Shown piece after piece: positions 42,683 through 52,615 of a stretch of DNA of 64,000 bases; the stretch's first letter is position 1, and each line of letters begins with the position of its first letter. The DNA comes from Flavobacterium eburneipallidum (lineage in GTDB: Bacteria > Bacteroidota > Bacteroidia > Flavobacteriales > Flavobacteriaceae). The notes beneath the pieces were generated by a model, which saw nothing but the letters and a program-made list of their open reading frames with translations, had not been told where the DNA came from and searched no databases. The position numbers and the translations under genes are program-made. The stretch is taken from assembly GCF_027111355.2 (NCBI RefSeq), contig NZ_CP114291.2:2418001-2482000 (forward strand), written 5' to 3'.

Positions 42683-45127
42683 TTATTTTTTTATTTCATA
42701 ATAAGTCTTTTTAACCACAGGAATTCCTGTTGCAGTAATACCCTCCAGCGCTACTTTAACTTTGGTTTCTACTTTGGTATTGTAATAATTTACGGTTGCA
42801 TTACCTGTTTTGTCTGGATGCACGTACGGATTCCAATAAATGGTGTTTCTTACCGCTAATTTATTTTCTAACTCGGCTTGCTCGGGTGTTGGCGAATAGA
42901 AAACACGTGCTGTATAAAATCCGTCTATTTTTACTTTAACAGTATGAAAGTATTCATTAATGATTTTACTCCTATTTCCATTTGTGAAAACGGAAATGAC
43001 AACCCCTCTTCCGTACACAGCTTCAACAGCCTTTCCACTAGCAACTTCAATTTTTATAATATCTTCAGGTGCAATCGTCATCAATTCAGCTGCTTCATAA
43101 GCTTGATTACCATCTATTAATATCATAGGATATGTTGACTCGGGATCAAAATAAGAATTTACTTCCATACTAAAATTAGGGCGAATAACTCCAAAACATT
43201 GGTCTTCAATAAGTTCAGCAGCATTGTTCTTCTTTTTTGCTTCTTTTTTATCTATCATGTACTTATAATCTGGTATCCCGTAAAGTACAGGTGTATATTT
43301 TTTATTTTGAACCTTAATTTCTACTTCCTTCAACATATTTTCAGATTTTACTCCGAAAGCAGTATATTTTTTGAAAATATTATCCACTACAATTCGAGTT
43401 GATTCCGACCAATTAATAGGCTCTTTTTTAAAAGAAACCGCTACAGGTGCATTTCCAACGGAATCTAAAACTATTTCTCCTTTGAACTTTCCTTTTTCGT
43501 CTCTTGAATTCAAACTCATATCAGTTTTATCTGAAAACATAATGTTTTCAAACTTAAAACTTCCCGTTGAATCTGTTTTTGTCTTAAAAGTATTGATGTG
43601 TTTTTTGTTTAGTAAAACCAATCCTACTCGATAATCTGTCTTTGCCTTATCGCTAAAAACTTGCTTTACTCTACCTGTTATGGTAAATCCTTTTTCAGCA
43701 ATATAATTTATACCGTCAGTAGCTTTTGGAATGGTTTTCCAAAGAAAATCTCGCCAACCTTGGGTCAAGAGTAAATTATCCAAATGATCTAATTTTTTGG
43801 GATTATTAATATCAAAATAATAACCAGGCTGATGTACTTTGCCCTTAATATCGGATTCCATCAAAAAATAAGAACAGATATTGGAATCATACTCTTTCTC
43901 CTCTATTATTCCGTTTGTATCAGTCACGCTTAAAGAGAAACTTCCCGATTTAGCCATTCCATCATTCGATTTTGAACTAATTGTTACAATTGCTTTTTCA
44001 TTGGGTTTATAGATTGGTTTATCGGTAGCAACTGTTACTTGGAAGTCTTTTTCTTTTTCAATAATAATCAATCGCTCGCTGTGAGGTTTGGAATTACTGT
44101 CTAATAAAGTAATTTGACTTATACCATCGGGAGTGGCATTTTTTTCTAATTCGAATGAAGTTACGGTTTGAGTAATAGTTTGTCCATTTTCTAAATAAGA
44201 AATCCCTTTGGCTTTGCAAATAACTGTAACTGCTGCATTTGGATTTTGCAATAAAGTTGCTTGGTTGGTCAGAATTGAAATAATGTTTCTACCTTTCAAG
44301 GCTTTATAACTCAACAAATAACCCTGTTTTTGCACATTGGGCAAATTTTCTTGAAGTGTTCCTCCTTGCAAAGTTTTAATTTTTGCATAATACTTTTTTC
44401 CTTCCATAGGTAGGATTTGAAATTTCCCCATACCATCGTGAACGCTAGAAAAAGAAGTAATCAATTGATTATCGGAATCGAAAATATCGCCCGTAATTTC
44501 TATTGGACTTCCGTTAGCATCCACTGCTTTGAAACCAACAATACTAGCAACATTCTCCAGAAGTGAACCCCCTTCAGGGAAGAAATCAACCTTATAATTA
44601 TTTAGAGAATTAGTAGTTATAGGCTGGATTTGAGGTTGACTTTTGGCTCGTTTGTCTTCTTTTTTGGTGGAATTAACTTTAGAATTGGATTCGAATACAT
44701 CAATAATTTCAATATTCTTTTTAAAAACAAATTGGTCTCCAAAATTTCGATTCCAATTCGTGTAAGCTCGTAGCTGATAGACTCCTGGTTTTACACCAAT
44801 CGAATCTGTTAATTTAAAATCGCCATGCCCCAAACCTATTTCAATATTGGTTTTGTTTCGGGCAATTATTTCTTGATTTGACGAAATTAATTCAACATAT
44901 ACAATATTACTATTATCAAAAAGAATATTGTTAGAAGCCCGAACATTATAGACTTTATAAAACAAATCATCGCCAATAGCATAAATAGAATTGTCTGTGT
45001 GGAGATAAACTTTCTCAACATCAGGATTGGTTTTTATTTCTTGCGCTTGCAAAAAACCTAATGAAAGAACAAAACCAAGAAAACAAAGCAAACGGCAATT
45101 TTTAGCCCCAATAAAAGTCTTAAACAT
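42683..45127 (-). CDS. Exported MG2-like / TonB-plug-like protein (copy 1)
   Basis: This 814-aa exported protein has a signal peptide (about 1-29, ending GFLQAQ). The N-terminal macroglobulin-like beta domains follow (PDVEKVYLHTDNSIYAIGDDLFYKVY, of the kind seen in alpha-2-macroglobulin MG2). More Ig-like and CarboxypepD_reg-like modules lie up to about residue 600. The C-terminal segment is like a TonB-receptor plug (MILIDGNQAYEAAELMTIAPEDIIKIEVASG), with no barrel after it. The family is common in Flavobacteria, and the role is unclear, perhaps surface protein assembly or binding. It is a tandem duplicate of the gene just upstream, with very similar 3' ends. Confidence 0.82.
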   Translation of the reverse strand: MFKTFIGAKNCRLLCFLGFVLSLGFLQAQEIKTNPDVEKVYLHTDNSIYAIGDDLFYKVYNVRASNNILFDNSNIVYVELISSNQEIIARNKTNIEIGLGHGDFKLTDSIGVKPGVYQLRAYTNWNRNFGDQFVFKKNIEIIDVFESNSKVNSTKKEDKRAKSQPQIQPITTNSLNNYKVDFFPEGGSLLENVASIVGFKAVDANGSPIEITGDIFDSDNQLITSFSSVHDGMGKFQILPMEGKKYYAKIKTLQGGTLQENLPNVQKQGYLLSYKALKGRNIISILTNQATLLQNPNAAVTVICKAKGISYLENGQTITQTVTSFELEKNATPDGISQITLLDSNSKPHSERLIIIEKEKDFQVTVATDKPIYKPNEKAIVTISSKSNDGMAKSGSFSLSVTDTNGIIEEKEYDSNICSYFLMESDIKGKVHQPGYYFDINNPKKLDHLDNLLLTQGWRDFLWKTIPKATDGINYIAEKGFTITGRVKQVFSDKAKTDYRVGLVLLNKKHINTFKTKTDSTGSFKFENIMFSDKTDMSLNSRDEKGKFKGEIVLDSVGNAPVAVSFKKEPINWSESTRIVVDNIFKKYTAFGVKSENMLKEVEIKVQNKKYTPVLYGIPDYKYMIDKKEAKKKNNAAELIEDQCFGVIRPNFSMEVNSYFDPESTYPMILIDGNQAYEAAELMTIAPEDIIKIEVASGKAVEAVYGRGVVISVFTNGNRSKIINEYFHTVKVKIDGFYTARVFYSPTPEQAELENKLAVRNTIYWNPYVHPDKTGNATVNYYNTKVETKVKVALEGITATGIPVVKKTYYEIKK

Positions 45128-45161
45128 ATAGTATTTGATTTATAGTAAACAATATTTTTTT

Positions 45162-47603
45162 TTATTTTTTAATCGTGTAATAAGTATTTTTAACCACAGG
45201 AATTCCTGTTGCAGTAATGCCTTCCAAAGCCACTTTTACTTTAGTTTCTACTTTGGTATTATAATAATTTACAGTTGCATTACCTGTTTTATCTGGATGC
45301 ACATACGGATTCCAATACAATGTATTTCTTACTTCTAATTTGTAGTCTAATTCAGCTTGATCAGGTGTTGGCGAGTAAAAAACTCTTGGGGTATAAAATC
45401 CGTCTATATTCACTTTAACAGCATGAAGTCTATCATACACTAGTTTACTTCTATTACCATTGGTGAAAACGGAAATAACCCTAGACTTTCCATATAATGC
45501 ATCAACCACAACTCCACTTGTAACTTCTATTTTTAATACATCTTCTGGTGCTATTGCTAACAACTCATTCTCTTCGATTGCCAGAAATCCATCTATTAAT
45601 ATCCCAGTAGTTGAATTCAGATAAAAATATTGATAGCTATTCATAACAAAGTCAGGCGCAATAACACCAAAACATTCATCCTCTATAAGATAAGCTACAT
45701 TTTTTTTCTTTATGGCTTCCTTTTTATCAATCACATATTTATAATCGGGTATTCCATAACCAACAAAAGCGTAATTTTTCTTTTGGGCTTTAACTCGTAC
45801 TTCCTTCAACATATTTTCTGATTGTACTCAATAAGCTGTAATTTTTTTGAATACATTATCAACAATTGCTTGGGTGGATTCCGGCCAATTAATTGGTTCT
45901 TTTTTGAAAGAAATAGCCATAGGTGATTTTCCCACAGAATCTAAAACGATTTCACCTCTAAATTTTCCTTTTTCATCTCTTGAATTCAAACGCATATCGG
46001 TTTTATCCGAAAACATGATATTTTCAAACTTAAATTTCCCTGTTGCATCTGTAAATGTCTTGAAAGTATTGATATGTTTTTTATTCATTAAAACCATTCC
46101 AACCCTATTGTTTACTTTTGCTTTATCACTAAAAATTTGTTTCACTCTACCCGTTATGGTGAATCCTTTTTCTGCTTCATAATGAATGGTATCAGTAGCT
46201 TTTGTTGTTGTTTTCCAAAGAAAATCACGCCAACCTTGGGTTAAAAGTAAATTCTCTAAATGATCCAATCGTTTGGGATTTGTGGTATCGAAATAGTAGC
46301 CAGGATTATTTACTTTTCCTCTAATATCGGATTCCATCAAGAAATAGGAACAAATATTAGAATCAAAATCTTTCTCCTCCACTATTCCGTTTTTATCCGT
46401 TACGCTCAAAGAAAAACTGCCTGATTTAGCTTCCCCTGTTTTAGTCTTGGAGACAATACTTATTATCGCTTTTTCATTAGGCTGATAAGTTATTTTATCT
46501 GTAGAAAGTGATATGTTTATATCCTTTTCACTCTCAATGTAAATTAATCGTTCACTTTGAGGCCTATCAATACTATCGAATAATGTAATTTGACTTATGC
46601 CATCTGGAGTGGTATTTTTTTCTAATTCAAAAGAAGATATTGTTTGAGTTATTGCCAATGTATTTTCTAAACAAGCAACTCCTTTTGCTTTGCAAACCAC
46701 CGTCACAGTTGCGTTTGGATTTTGCAATAAAGTAGCTTCGTTGGTCAATACTGAAATAATGTTTTTCCCTTTTAAAGCTTTATAACTTAATAAATAGCCA
46801 ACTTTTTGAACTTCTGGAAGATTTTGTTGGAGTTCAGTTTCCTCTACTGTTTTAATTTTAGCATAATACTTTTTTCCTTCCATAGGAATGATTTGAAATT
46901 TACCCATTCCGTCATGAACGCTTGAAAAAGAAGCAACCAATTGGTTATCGGAATCGTAAATATCTCCTTTGACTTCTATTGGTTTTCCTTCATTATCAAC
47001 CGCTTTAAAACCAACAATACTGGAAACATTTTCGAGAAGCGAACCGCCTTCAGGAAAGAAATCGATTTTATAACTATTGAGCTTTTCAATTACAACTGTT
47101 TTCTTTTTTCTTTTAATATTAGTTTTTTCAACAGCTTTTTGTTCTGCAATGGTTTTAGAATTGGATTCGAAAACATCTATAATTTCAATATTTTTTTTGA
47201 ACACAAAATCTTCTCCAAAATTTCGATTATAATTAGTGTAAGTCCTCAATTGATAAACGCCTGGTTTTACGCCAAGGGAATCCACTAATTTAAAGTCACC
47301 ATGTCCCAAACCTATTTCGATATTGGTCTTGTTTCGGGCAATAATTTCTTGATCTGAAGAAATTAATTCTACATATAAAATATTGCTATTATCAGTAAGC
47401 AAGTTGTTTTTTGCAGATACATTATAAGCCTTATAAAACAAATCGTCACCTAAAAAATAGATGGAATTGTCCGTATGAAGATATACTTTTTCGACATCAG
47501 GAATGGCTTTGCTTTCTTGCGCTTGCAAAATACCAAAAGTTAAAACAAAGCATAAAAAATAAAACAAACTGCAGTTTTTGTTCCCAATAAAAGTCTTAAC
47601 CAT
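45162..47603 (-). pseudogene. MG2-like / TonB-plug-like protein (copy 2), interrupted by one in-frame TGA
   Basis: This is the paralogue of the preceding gene, with the same length (813 codons against 814) and domain order. The reading frame is open from 47603 down to a TGA at 45828-45830 and continues in the same frame (VQSENMLKEVRVKAQKK) to the stop at 45162. In the intact copy the corresponding codon is GGA (Gly in AFGVKSENML), so one base change explains the stop. Without readthrough the product is 591 aa and lacks the plug-like C-terminal part. An ATG 18 nt after the stop could restart a 216-aa fragment. It is either a recent nonsense mutation or a sequencing error. Confidence 0.85.
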
Positions 47604-47731
47604 ACAATAGTCAATTTATGATAAAAAATAAAATTTAATAAAATTAACATTAATCTTATTAATTTAAACTTAAAAAAATAAATCAACAATCATACCAAGA
47701 AAAATCTTTCAAGAACAAGAATAGTATAATT

Positions 47732-49393
47732 TTATGTCAACTCCTTAAAATACTGTAATAAAATCTTATTATTTTCTAACGTAGGTGTGAAAATTTCAAG
47801 AATACTTGGTCTTTCATTTTGAGCATACAATTCTTTTAGACTACTTTCTAGGCTACTTTCATCACTAGCAATGCTATATTCAAAACCATACATTTTGGCT
47901 AAATGTTCCGCCGTCAAGCAATGCGAGGTTTCGAAAAATGTATTAAAAACAGGGGTTTCTTCGTGACCTGGCAAAATTCTAAAAATGCCGCCTCCTCCAT
48001 TATTCAAGAGAATAATTTTAAAGTTTTTGGGCGTGTATTCGTTCCACAAAGCGTTGCTGTCATACAAAAAACCAATGTCGCCCGCAATCAAAACCGTCGG
48101 TCTTTCATTGGCAACTGCCGCACCAATAGCTGTTGAGGTGCTACCATCAATTCCGCTAGTACCTCGATTGCAAAAAACCTGAATCGAAGGTTTTATGGCT
48201 ATCAATTGTGCATATCGAATAGCCGAACTGTTACTCAAATGCAACATCGAATTTTCAGGCAAAGAAGGAATTATTTTTTCAAAAACCTTAAAATCTGAAA
48301 AAGGAATTTTTCCCAAATATTCCTGATGTTGCTTCTCTCTTAAAATGGAAATTTGATCAAAAATCGTAAAATAATCACTCGCAATTGGAATCGTAAAAGG
48401 CAAAAATTGATTGAAAAATATATTCGGATTAACTTCAAAATGTTTGGTCAAACAACCATAAGTATCGTAAGCTCTCAAGGGATCAATGTGCCAATGATGT
48501 GCAGGTTTGTATTGTCGTAAAAAAGCTTTTATCCTTTTGGAAACCACCATTCCTCCAAAAGTGATTAGAATATCAGGCTGAAATGCTTCAAATTCTTTGG
48601 CTGTAAAAGGCGTAATTATGGTATCAATATTGTTTAAAAACGAAGAATGATGCAGATTAGAAGTCGTTTCTGTCATCACCACAACCGAGTTATCTTTGGC
48701 TAAAGCCTCAATAATTTTAGCATCAATTGTATTGGGTTTGTTTTCGCCAACCAGAATTAATTTCTTTTGCGATTGGTTCCAAATATTGGTAAATTCATCT
48801 AAATCATCAATTGAAATTTTATTGTTTTTTTTACTAAAAGTCGAAATTGTTACATCAACATCCAATTTGGAAACCGTTTGATACAAAGGTTCTTCAAAAG
48901 GTGCATTGATATGAACGGGACCTCTTTTAGTAAAAGCGGCATTAATGGCTTCGTTGATTTTCAAATCATTTTCAACAGAAGCATCTTCGTTTAAATTAGC
49001 GTTATACAACGAATGATTTTGAAAAACATTTTCCTGACGAATCGTTTGTCCGTCGCCAATATCAATCTTACTTTGTGGTCTGTCAGCCGAAATTACAATC
49101 AGTGGAATCTGGCTGTAAAAAGCTTCCGCAAAAGCAGGATAATAATTCAACAATGCCGATCCCGAAGTACAAACCACAGCCACTGGTTTCTGAATTTGTT
49201 GGGCAATACCCAAAGCAAAAAAAGCAGCACAACGCTCGTCAGCAATACTATAACAATTGAATTCGGGATTATTGACAAAACCTATCGTTAAAGGTGCGTT
49301 TCTTGAACCGGGAGAAATTACTATATTTTGGATTCCTTTAGACAAACAAATTTGGATGATACTTTGTGCCAAAGGTATTTTAGGATAAACCAT
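47732..49393 (-). CDS. menD: SEPHCHC synthase (menaquinone synthesis)
   Basis: This 553-aa thiamine-diphosphate enzyme joins 2-oxoglutarate and isochorismate in the second step of menaquinone synthesis, the only respiratory quinone of most Flavobacteria. The N-terminal ThDP domain has IVISPGSRNAPLTIG and the DERCAAFFALG loop with the catalytic Glu. AVVCTSGSALLNYYPAFAEA and PLIVISADRP follow. The C-terminal ThDP/Mg binding segment is IAGDIGFLYDSNALW and LLNNGGGGIF. The length is standard. It is divergent from the GNAT gene. Confidence 0.95.
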   Translation of the reverse strand: MVYPKIPLAQSIIQICLSKGIQNIVISPGSRNAPLTIGFVNNPEFNCYSIADERCAAFFALGIAQQIQKPVAVVCTSGSALLNYYPAFAEAFYSQIPLIVISADRPQSKIDIGDGQTIRQENVFQNHSLYNANLNEDASVENDLKINEAINAAFTKRGPVHINAPFEEPLYQTVSKLDVDVTISTFSKKNNKISIDDLDEFTNIWNQSQKKLILVGENKPNTIDAKIIEALAKDNSVVVMTETTSNLHHSSFLNNIDTIITPFTAKEFEAFQPDILITFGGMVVSKRIKAFLRQYKPAHHWHIDPLRAYDTYGCLTKHFEVNPNIFFNQFLPFTIPIASDYFTIFDQISILREKQHQEYLGKIPFSDFKVFEKIIPSLPENSMLHLSNSSAIRYAQLIAIKPSIQVFCNRGTSGIDGSTSTAIGAAVANERPTVLIAGDIGFLYDSNALWNEYTPKNFKIILLNNGGGGIFRILPGHEETPVFNTFFETSHCLTAEHLAKMYGFEYSIASDESSLESSLKELYAQNERPSILEIFTPTLENNKILLQYFKELT

Positions 49394-49446
49394 TATTTAA
49401 AGTTAGAAGTTAGAGGTTCGAAGTTTTACAACCTAAACCTGAAAAG

Positions 49447-49480
49447 CAAAGTTACAAACTTGACAACTGAATTCATCCAA
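49447..49480 (-). promoter_or_regulatory. Putative menD promoter
   Basis: On the minus strand, TTG (49478-49480), a 23-nt spacer and TAACTTTG (49447-49454) fit the Bacteroidota consensus at the upper limit of spacing. On the other strand TACTTTTG (49498-49505) is a likely -7 box for the GNAT gene. Confidence 0.45.
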
Positions 49481-49524
49481 TCCGAACAACTTTTTCTTAC
49501 TTTTGAAGTGAAATATTTTAAACA

Positions 49525-50022
49525 ATGGAAATCCAAATTAGACCTTATCAAACCGAAGATACCCAAGCTATTTTGGACATCATCAACCACAATATTTTGC
49601 ATTCGACGGCTTTGTATGATTACAATATTCGAAGCTATGAACAGCAAAAAACTATTTTGGAAGACAAAGTAAATAAAAATTTTCCAGTGATTGTTGCTGA
49701 ATATAATAATCAAGTGGTAGGTTTTGGAATGTATAGCGAGTTTCGATTTCGGGAAGCATACAAATTTACGGTAGAACATTCGGTATATGTGAACGAAAAT
49801 TTTCACGGAAAAGGCATTGGCAAATTATTACTTCAAGAATTAATTTCTCTGGCTCGAAAACAAAAACTCCACACGATGATTGCCGTTATCGATGCCGAAA
49901 ATCAAAGTAGCGTAGAATTTCATGAGAAATTTGGTTTCAAAACCGTGGGAATCATCAAAGAATCAGGTTTTAAATTTGACCGTTGGCTAGATTCGGTTTT
50001 TATGCAATTGATTTTGGAGTAA
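49525..50022 (+). CDS. GNAT-family N-acetyltransferase (phosphinothricin acetyltransferase-like)
   Basis: This 165-aa acetyltransferase starts with IQIRPYQTEDTQAILDIIN. The acetyl-CoA binding motif A is EHSVYVNENFHGKGIGKLLLQELI (the R/Q-x-x-G-x-G/A loop appears as HGKGIG). Motif B is SSVEFHEKFGFKTVGII. The pattern VYVxxxxHGKGIG and the length place it near the Pat/Bar (phosphinothricin) and MnaT group that acetylate amino acid amines. The substrate is unknown. It has its own -7 box and is followed by a CGCAGATT hairpin. Confidence 0.9.
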   Translation: MEIQIRPYQTEDTQAILDIINHNILHSTALYDYNIRSYEQQKTILEDKVNKNFPVIVAEYNNQVVGFGMYSEFRFREAYKFTVEHSVYVNENFHGKGIGKLLLQELISLARKQKLHTMIAVIDAENQSSVEFHEKFGFKTVGIIKESGFKFDRWLDSVFMQLILE

Positions 50023-50036
50023 TTATATTAAGGAGT

Positions 50037-50097
50037 ACGCCGCAGATTCGCAGATTTTATAAAAACTTTTAAATTAAAATCTGTGAATCTGTGGTGT
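50037..50097. repeat. CGCAGATT-family inverted repeat
   Basis: The 22-nt arms (50037-50058 starting acgccgcagattcgc; 50076-50097 starting aaaatctgtgaatc) pair with three positions that would be G-U in RNA. It closely resembles the repeat at 57102-57213. It lies between the GNAT and Dus genes. Confidence 0.75.
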
Positions 50098-50134
50098 TTT
50101 ATTATTTGCAACTCTATTTAAAAATCGAATGCCT

Positions 50135-50142
50135 TATCTTTG
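50135..50142 (+). promoter_or_regulatory. -7 box of the Dus gene
   Basis: TATCTTTG fits TAnnTTTG and lies 16 nt before the ATG at 50159. It overlaps the longer reading frame and so supports the shorter start. Confidence 0.5.
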
Positions 50143-50158
50143 CTGCTTTACAAAAACT

Positions 50159-51109
50159 ATGGACTTTACCCTACTCTCTTCGCCTTTACAAGGATTTACT
50201 GATTTTCGTTTTAGAAATGCCCAAAACAAACTCTTTGGAGGAATTGACACTTTTTATTCGCCTTATATTCGATTGAACGGAAAATTGGTAATAAAAGCTT
50301 CTTATGAAAGAGATTTACTTCCTGAAAACAATATTGGTTTAGAGGTAATTCCACAAGTGATTACAAACGATGCCGAAGAATTTTTGTTTGTTGCCAAATA
50401 CGTTCGAGAATTGGGTTACAAAGAATTGAACTGGAATTTAGGTTGCCCTTATCCAATGGTAACGAAATCGGGAATGGGTTCGGGTTTGATTAAAAACACC
50501 GAACAAATCAATCATATTTTAGACAGAGCGCATTCTGAAACTGATATTATTGTTTCGATGAAAATGCGATTGGGATACGATACTACCGAAGAAATTTTGG
50601 ATGTTTTACCGATTTTAGACAACTATCCTATTAAGAATATTGCCATTCACGCCCGAATTGGCAAGCAACTGTATAAAGGTGGCGTGCACTTGGATGCTTT
50701 TCAGCAATGTATAGATAATACTAAACATAAACTGTATTATAATGGCGATATTACTTCGGTGGCAAAATTTCACGAAATGCAGGAACGTTTCCCAACGATT
50801 AACCACTGGATGATTGGACGAGGATTAATATCAGATCCTTTTTTGCCCAGCATGATTAGAAATAATACGTCTGAATATCCGAAAAACAAAATGGAATTAT
50901 TCAGTGCTTTTCACGATACTTTGTATGCTATTTATAGTGAATCCTTATCGGGACAAACCCATATTTTATTGAAAATGTATCATTTATGGGAATATTTTTC
51001 AGAAACTTTTTCAAATCCTCATAAAGTTTTAAAACAGATAAAAAAAGCCAAAAGTATCCGAAATTATGAAGCAGCTGTGGCTAGTATTTTTAAGAACGAG
51101 AAAATTTAA
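50159..51109 (+). CDS. tRNA-dihydrouridine synthase
   Basis: This 316-aa FMN enzyme reduces uridine to dihydrouridine in the tRNA D-loop. It is a TIM barrel that starts FTLLSSPLQGFTDFRFRNA. The catalytic Cys is C96 in NWNLGCPYPMVTKSGMGSGLI, MKMRLGYDTTEEIL binds FMN phosphate, and YYNGDITS and MIGRGLISDPF follow. It is closest to the DusC/DusA-type group. I start at the ATG at 50159 because the upstream in-frame ATG at 50129 lies ahead of a -7 promoter box. It converges with the glutathione peroxidase gene across a 23-bp hairpin. Confidence 0.93.
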   Translation: MDFTLLSSPLQGFTDFRFRNAQNKLFGGIDTFYSPYIRLNGKLVIKASYERDLLPENNIGLEVIPQVITNDAEEFLFVAKYVRELGYKELNWNLGCPYPMVTKSGMGSGLIKNTEQINHILDRAHSETDIIVSMKMRLGYDTTEEILDVLPILDNYPIKNIAIHARIGKQLYKGGVHLDAFQQCIDNTKHKLYYNGDITSVAKFHEMQERFPTINHWMIGRGLISDPFLPSMIRNNTSEYPKNKMELFSAFHDTLYAIYSESLSGQTHILLKMYHLWEYFSETFSNPHKVLKQIKKAKSIRNYEAAVASIFKNEKI

Positions 51110-51110
51110 A

Positions 51111-51176
51111 ACCATATAAGTCATATAAGTTCACATAAGAGTAATACCTTAAATGAACTTATATGACTTATATGGT
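51111..51176. repeat. 23-bp perfect hairpin, ATATAAG family (copy 1)
   Basis: The arms at 51111-51133 (starting accatataagtcatataag) and 51154-51176 (starting tgaacttatatgac) are perfectly complementary across a 20-nt loop. The hairpin sits between convergent genes directly after the Dus stop and may terminate both. A second copy with one changed pair lies at 53535-53606. Confidence 0.85.
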
Positions 51177-51194
51177 AAAAAATCTATTCTATAA

Positions 51195-51767
51195 TTATCC
51201 TTTAACCCAATTGACAACTTCTGGATCAGAAGGCAAAGTTCTTGAGGATATTACTTTTTCTAATACGCCTTTTTCGTTAATTAAATATTTCTGAAAATTC
51301 CAACCTACTTCGCTGTCTTGTAATCCGTTTTTTGATTTTTGAGTCAAAAATTGATAAACAGGATTCATATCACTTCCTTTAACTGAAATTTTACTCATCA
51401 TCGGGAAACTAACACCGTAATTCAATTGGCAAAAAGAAGCGATTTCTTCGTTGGTTCCTGGTTCTTGTGAACCAAAATTATTAGCAGGAAAACCTATAAT
51501 TACAAAACCTTTAGACTTGTACTGTTTGTACAAAGCTTCTAATTCCTTGTATTGTGGGGTCAATCCACATTTAGAAGCTGTGTTTACAATCATAATTTTT
51601 TTTCCTTTTAAAGAAGCAAAATCAAAAGTATCTCCTGATAAATCTTTTACTTTAAATTGGTAAATCGTTTGTGGTTTCATTGCTGTAGCACTTTTTTTGT
51701 TCTGACTTTGAGCTGGATTGCTTATCAAAAGGAAAATTCCGCAAGCAATAATAAATAAGTTCTTCAT
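51195..51767 (-). CDS. Exported glutathione peroxidase-family thiol peroxidase
   Basis: This 190-aa protein has a signal peptide (about 1-22, ending PAQSQ) and a GPx fold. The peroxidatic Cys is C67 in IVNTASKCGLTPQY, the partner Gln is in GFPANNFGSQEPG, and Trp/Asn are in VGWNFQKYLI. It is a Cys, not selenocysteine, enzyme and probably uses thioredoxin-like donors in the periplasm. The length without the signal is typical. It is a single gene ending at the 23-bp hairpin. Confidence 0.93.
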   Translation of the reverse strand: MKNLFIIACGIFLLISNPAQSQNKKSATAMKPQTIYQFKVKDLSGDTFDFASLKGKKIMIVNTASKCGLTPQYKELEALYKQYKSKGFVIIGFPANNFGSQEPGTNEEIASFCQLNYGVSFPMMSKISVKGSDMNPVYQFLTQKSKNGLQDSEVGWNFQKYLINEKGVLEKVISSRTLPSDPEVVNWVKG

Positions 51768-52084
51768 TGGATTTATTTTTTTATAAAATTAGGCAAAATG
51801 ATTTCTTAATCACACGAACGATTCCTAAATTTTTGATAATCTTTTTTAACAATAACAGCCACTCCAAACCATTAGCATGAAGCAGCTGCTATCTAACAAA
51901 AACAAAACAATCTAAATTTATTAACCACATTTATAACTGTCAAATTTATTTACGAGAATTAAATGTTTACAGTTTTAAAAAAGTTTAAAAAAATTTCTTT
52001 TATAAGAAAAATAAAATGAATTACTTTTATAACATCCAAAATGGGATTTCTATCGTATATGCTTTTAACAAAAACAAAAAAACA
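51768..52084. other. Divergent intergenic region, nothing distinct
   Basis: This is 317 bp between the glutathione peroxidase and ECF sigma genes. It is AT-rich with a small gcagctgc palindrome near 51890. I found no convincing promoter, RNA or ORF. The reading frame of the sigma gene is open upstream to 52016 but the family start is at 52085. Confidence 0.45.
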
Positions 52085-52615
52085 ATGACACAAGAAGAAT
52101 TAATTCCGTTGATCCTCCAGAAGGATGAGCGGGCATTTACAATCATGTATGATATGTATTCGAAAAGTTTATTTAGTGTAATATCGAATCTTTTAAAGGA
52201 GACTGAAGATGCCGAAGATGTTTTGCAAGAAGTATTTGTAAAAATATGGAAAAGCATTGATAGTTATGCCGAAAGTAAGGGACGTTTGTACACTTGGATG
52301 TTAAACATTGCACGAAACACAGCCATTGACAAATTAAGATCTAAAGGATATAATAACAGTCAAAAAAACCTATCGTCTGATAATTTCGTACATCTATTAG
52401 ACGACAGTAACAAACTATCTAACAAAATTGATACGATTGGAATTCTAGAATTTGTCAAAAAATTAAAACCAAAGTGTATTGAAATAATCGAGTTATTATT
52501 CTTTCAAGGCTATACACAACAAGAAGCTGCAGAAGAATTATCGATTCCGTTAGGAACGATCAAGACACACAACAGAAATTGCATTAATGATTTAAGAACT
52601 TATCTAAAAGTATAA
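52085..52615 (+). CDS. ECF-type RNA polymerase sigma factor
   Basis: This 176-aa sigma-70 family factor has region 2 as AFTIMYDMYSKSLFSVI with DAEDVLQEVFVKIWKSID, then YTWMLNIARNTAIDKLRSK. Region 4 is KCIEIIELLFFQGYTQQEAAEELSIPLGTIKTH. I chose the ATG at 52085 (MTQEELIPLI), which starts at region 2 as usual; an in-frame ATG 23 codons upstream adds an unlike leader. The stop TAA shares its last base with the ATG of the anti-sigma gene, implying translational coupling. The signal sensed is unknown. Confidence 0.93.
   Translation: MTQEELIPLILQKDERAFTIMYDMYSKSLFSVISNLLKETEDAEDVLQEVFVKIWKSIDSYAESKGRLYTWMLNIARNTAIDKLRSKGYNNSQKNLSSDNFVHLLDDSNKLSNKIDTIGILEFVKKLKPKCIEIIELLFFQGYTQQEAAEELSIPLGTIKTHNRNCINDLRTYLKV

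Noticed and set aside
45828..45830. TGA as a recoded codon (selenocysteine or readthrough)
   Set aside because: The paralogue has Gly here, there is no conserved Cys, no evident stem-loop just after the codon, and a simple nonsense change or read error is more likely.
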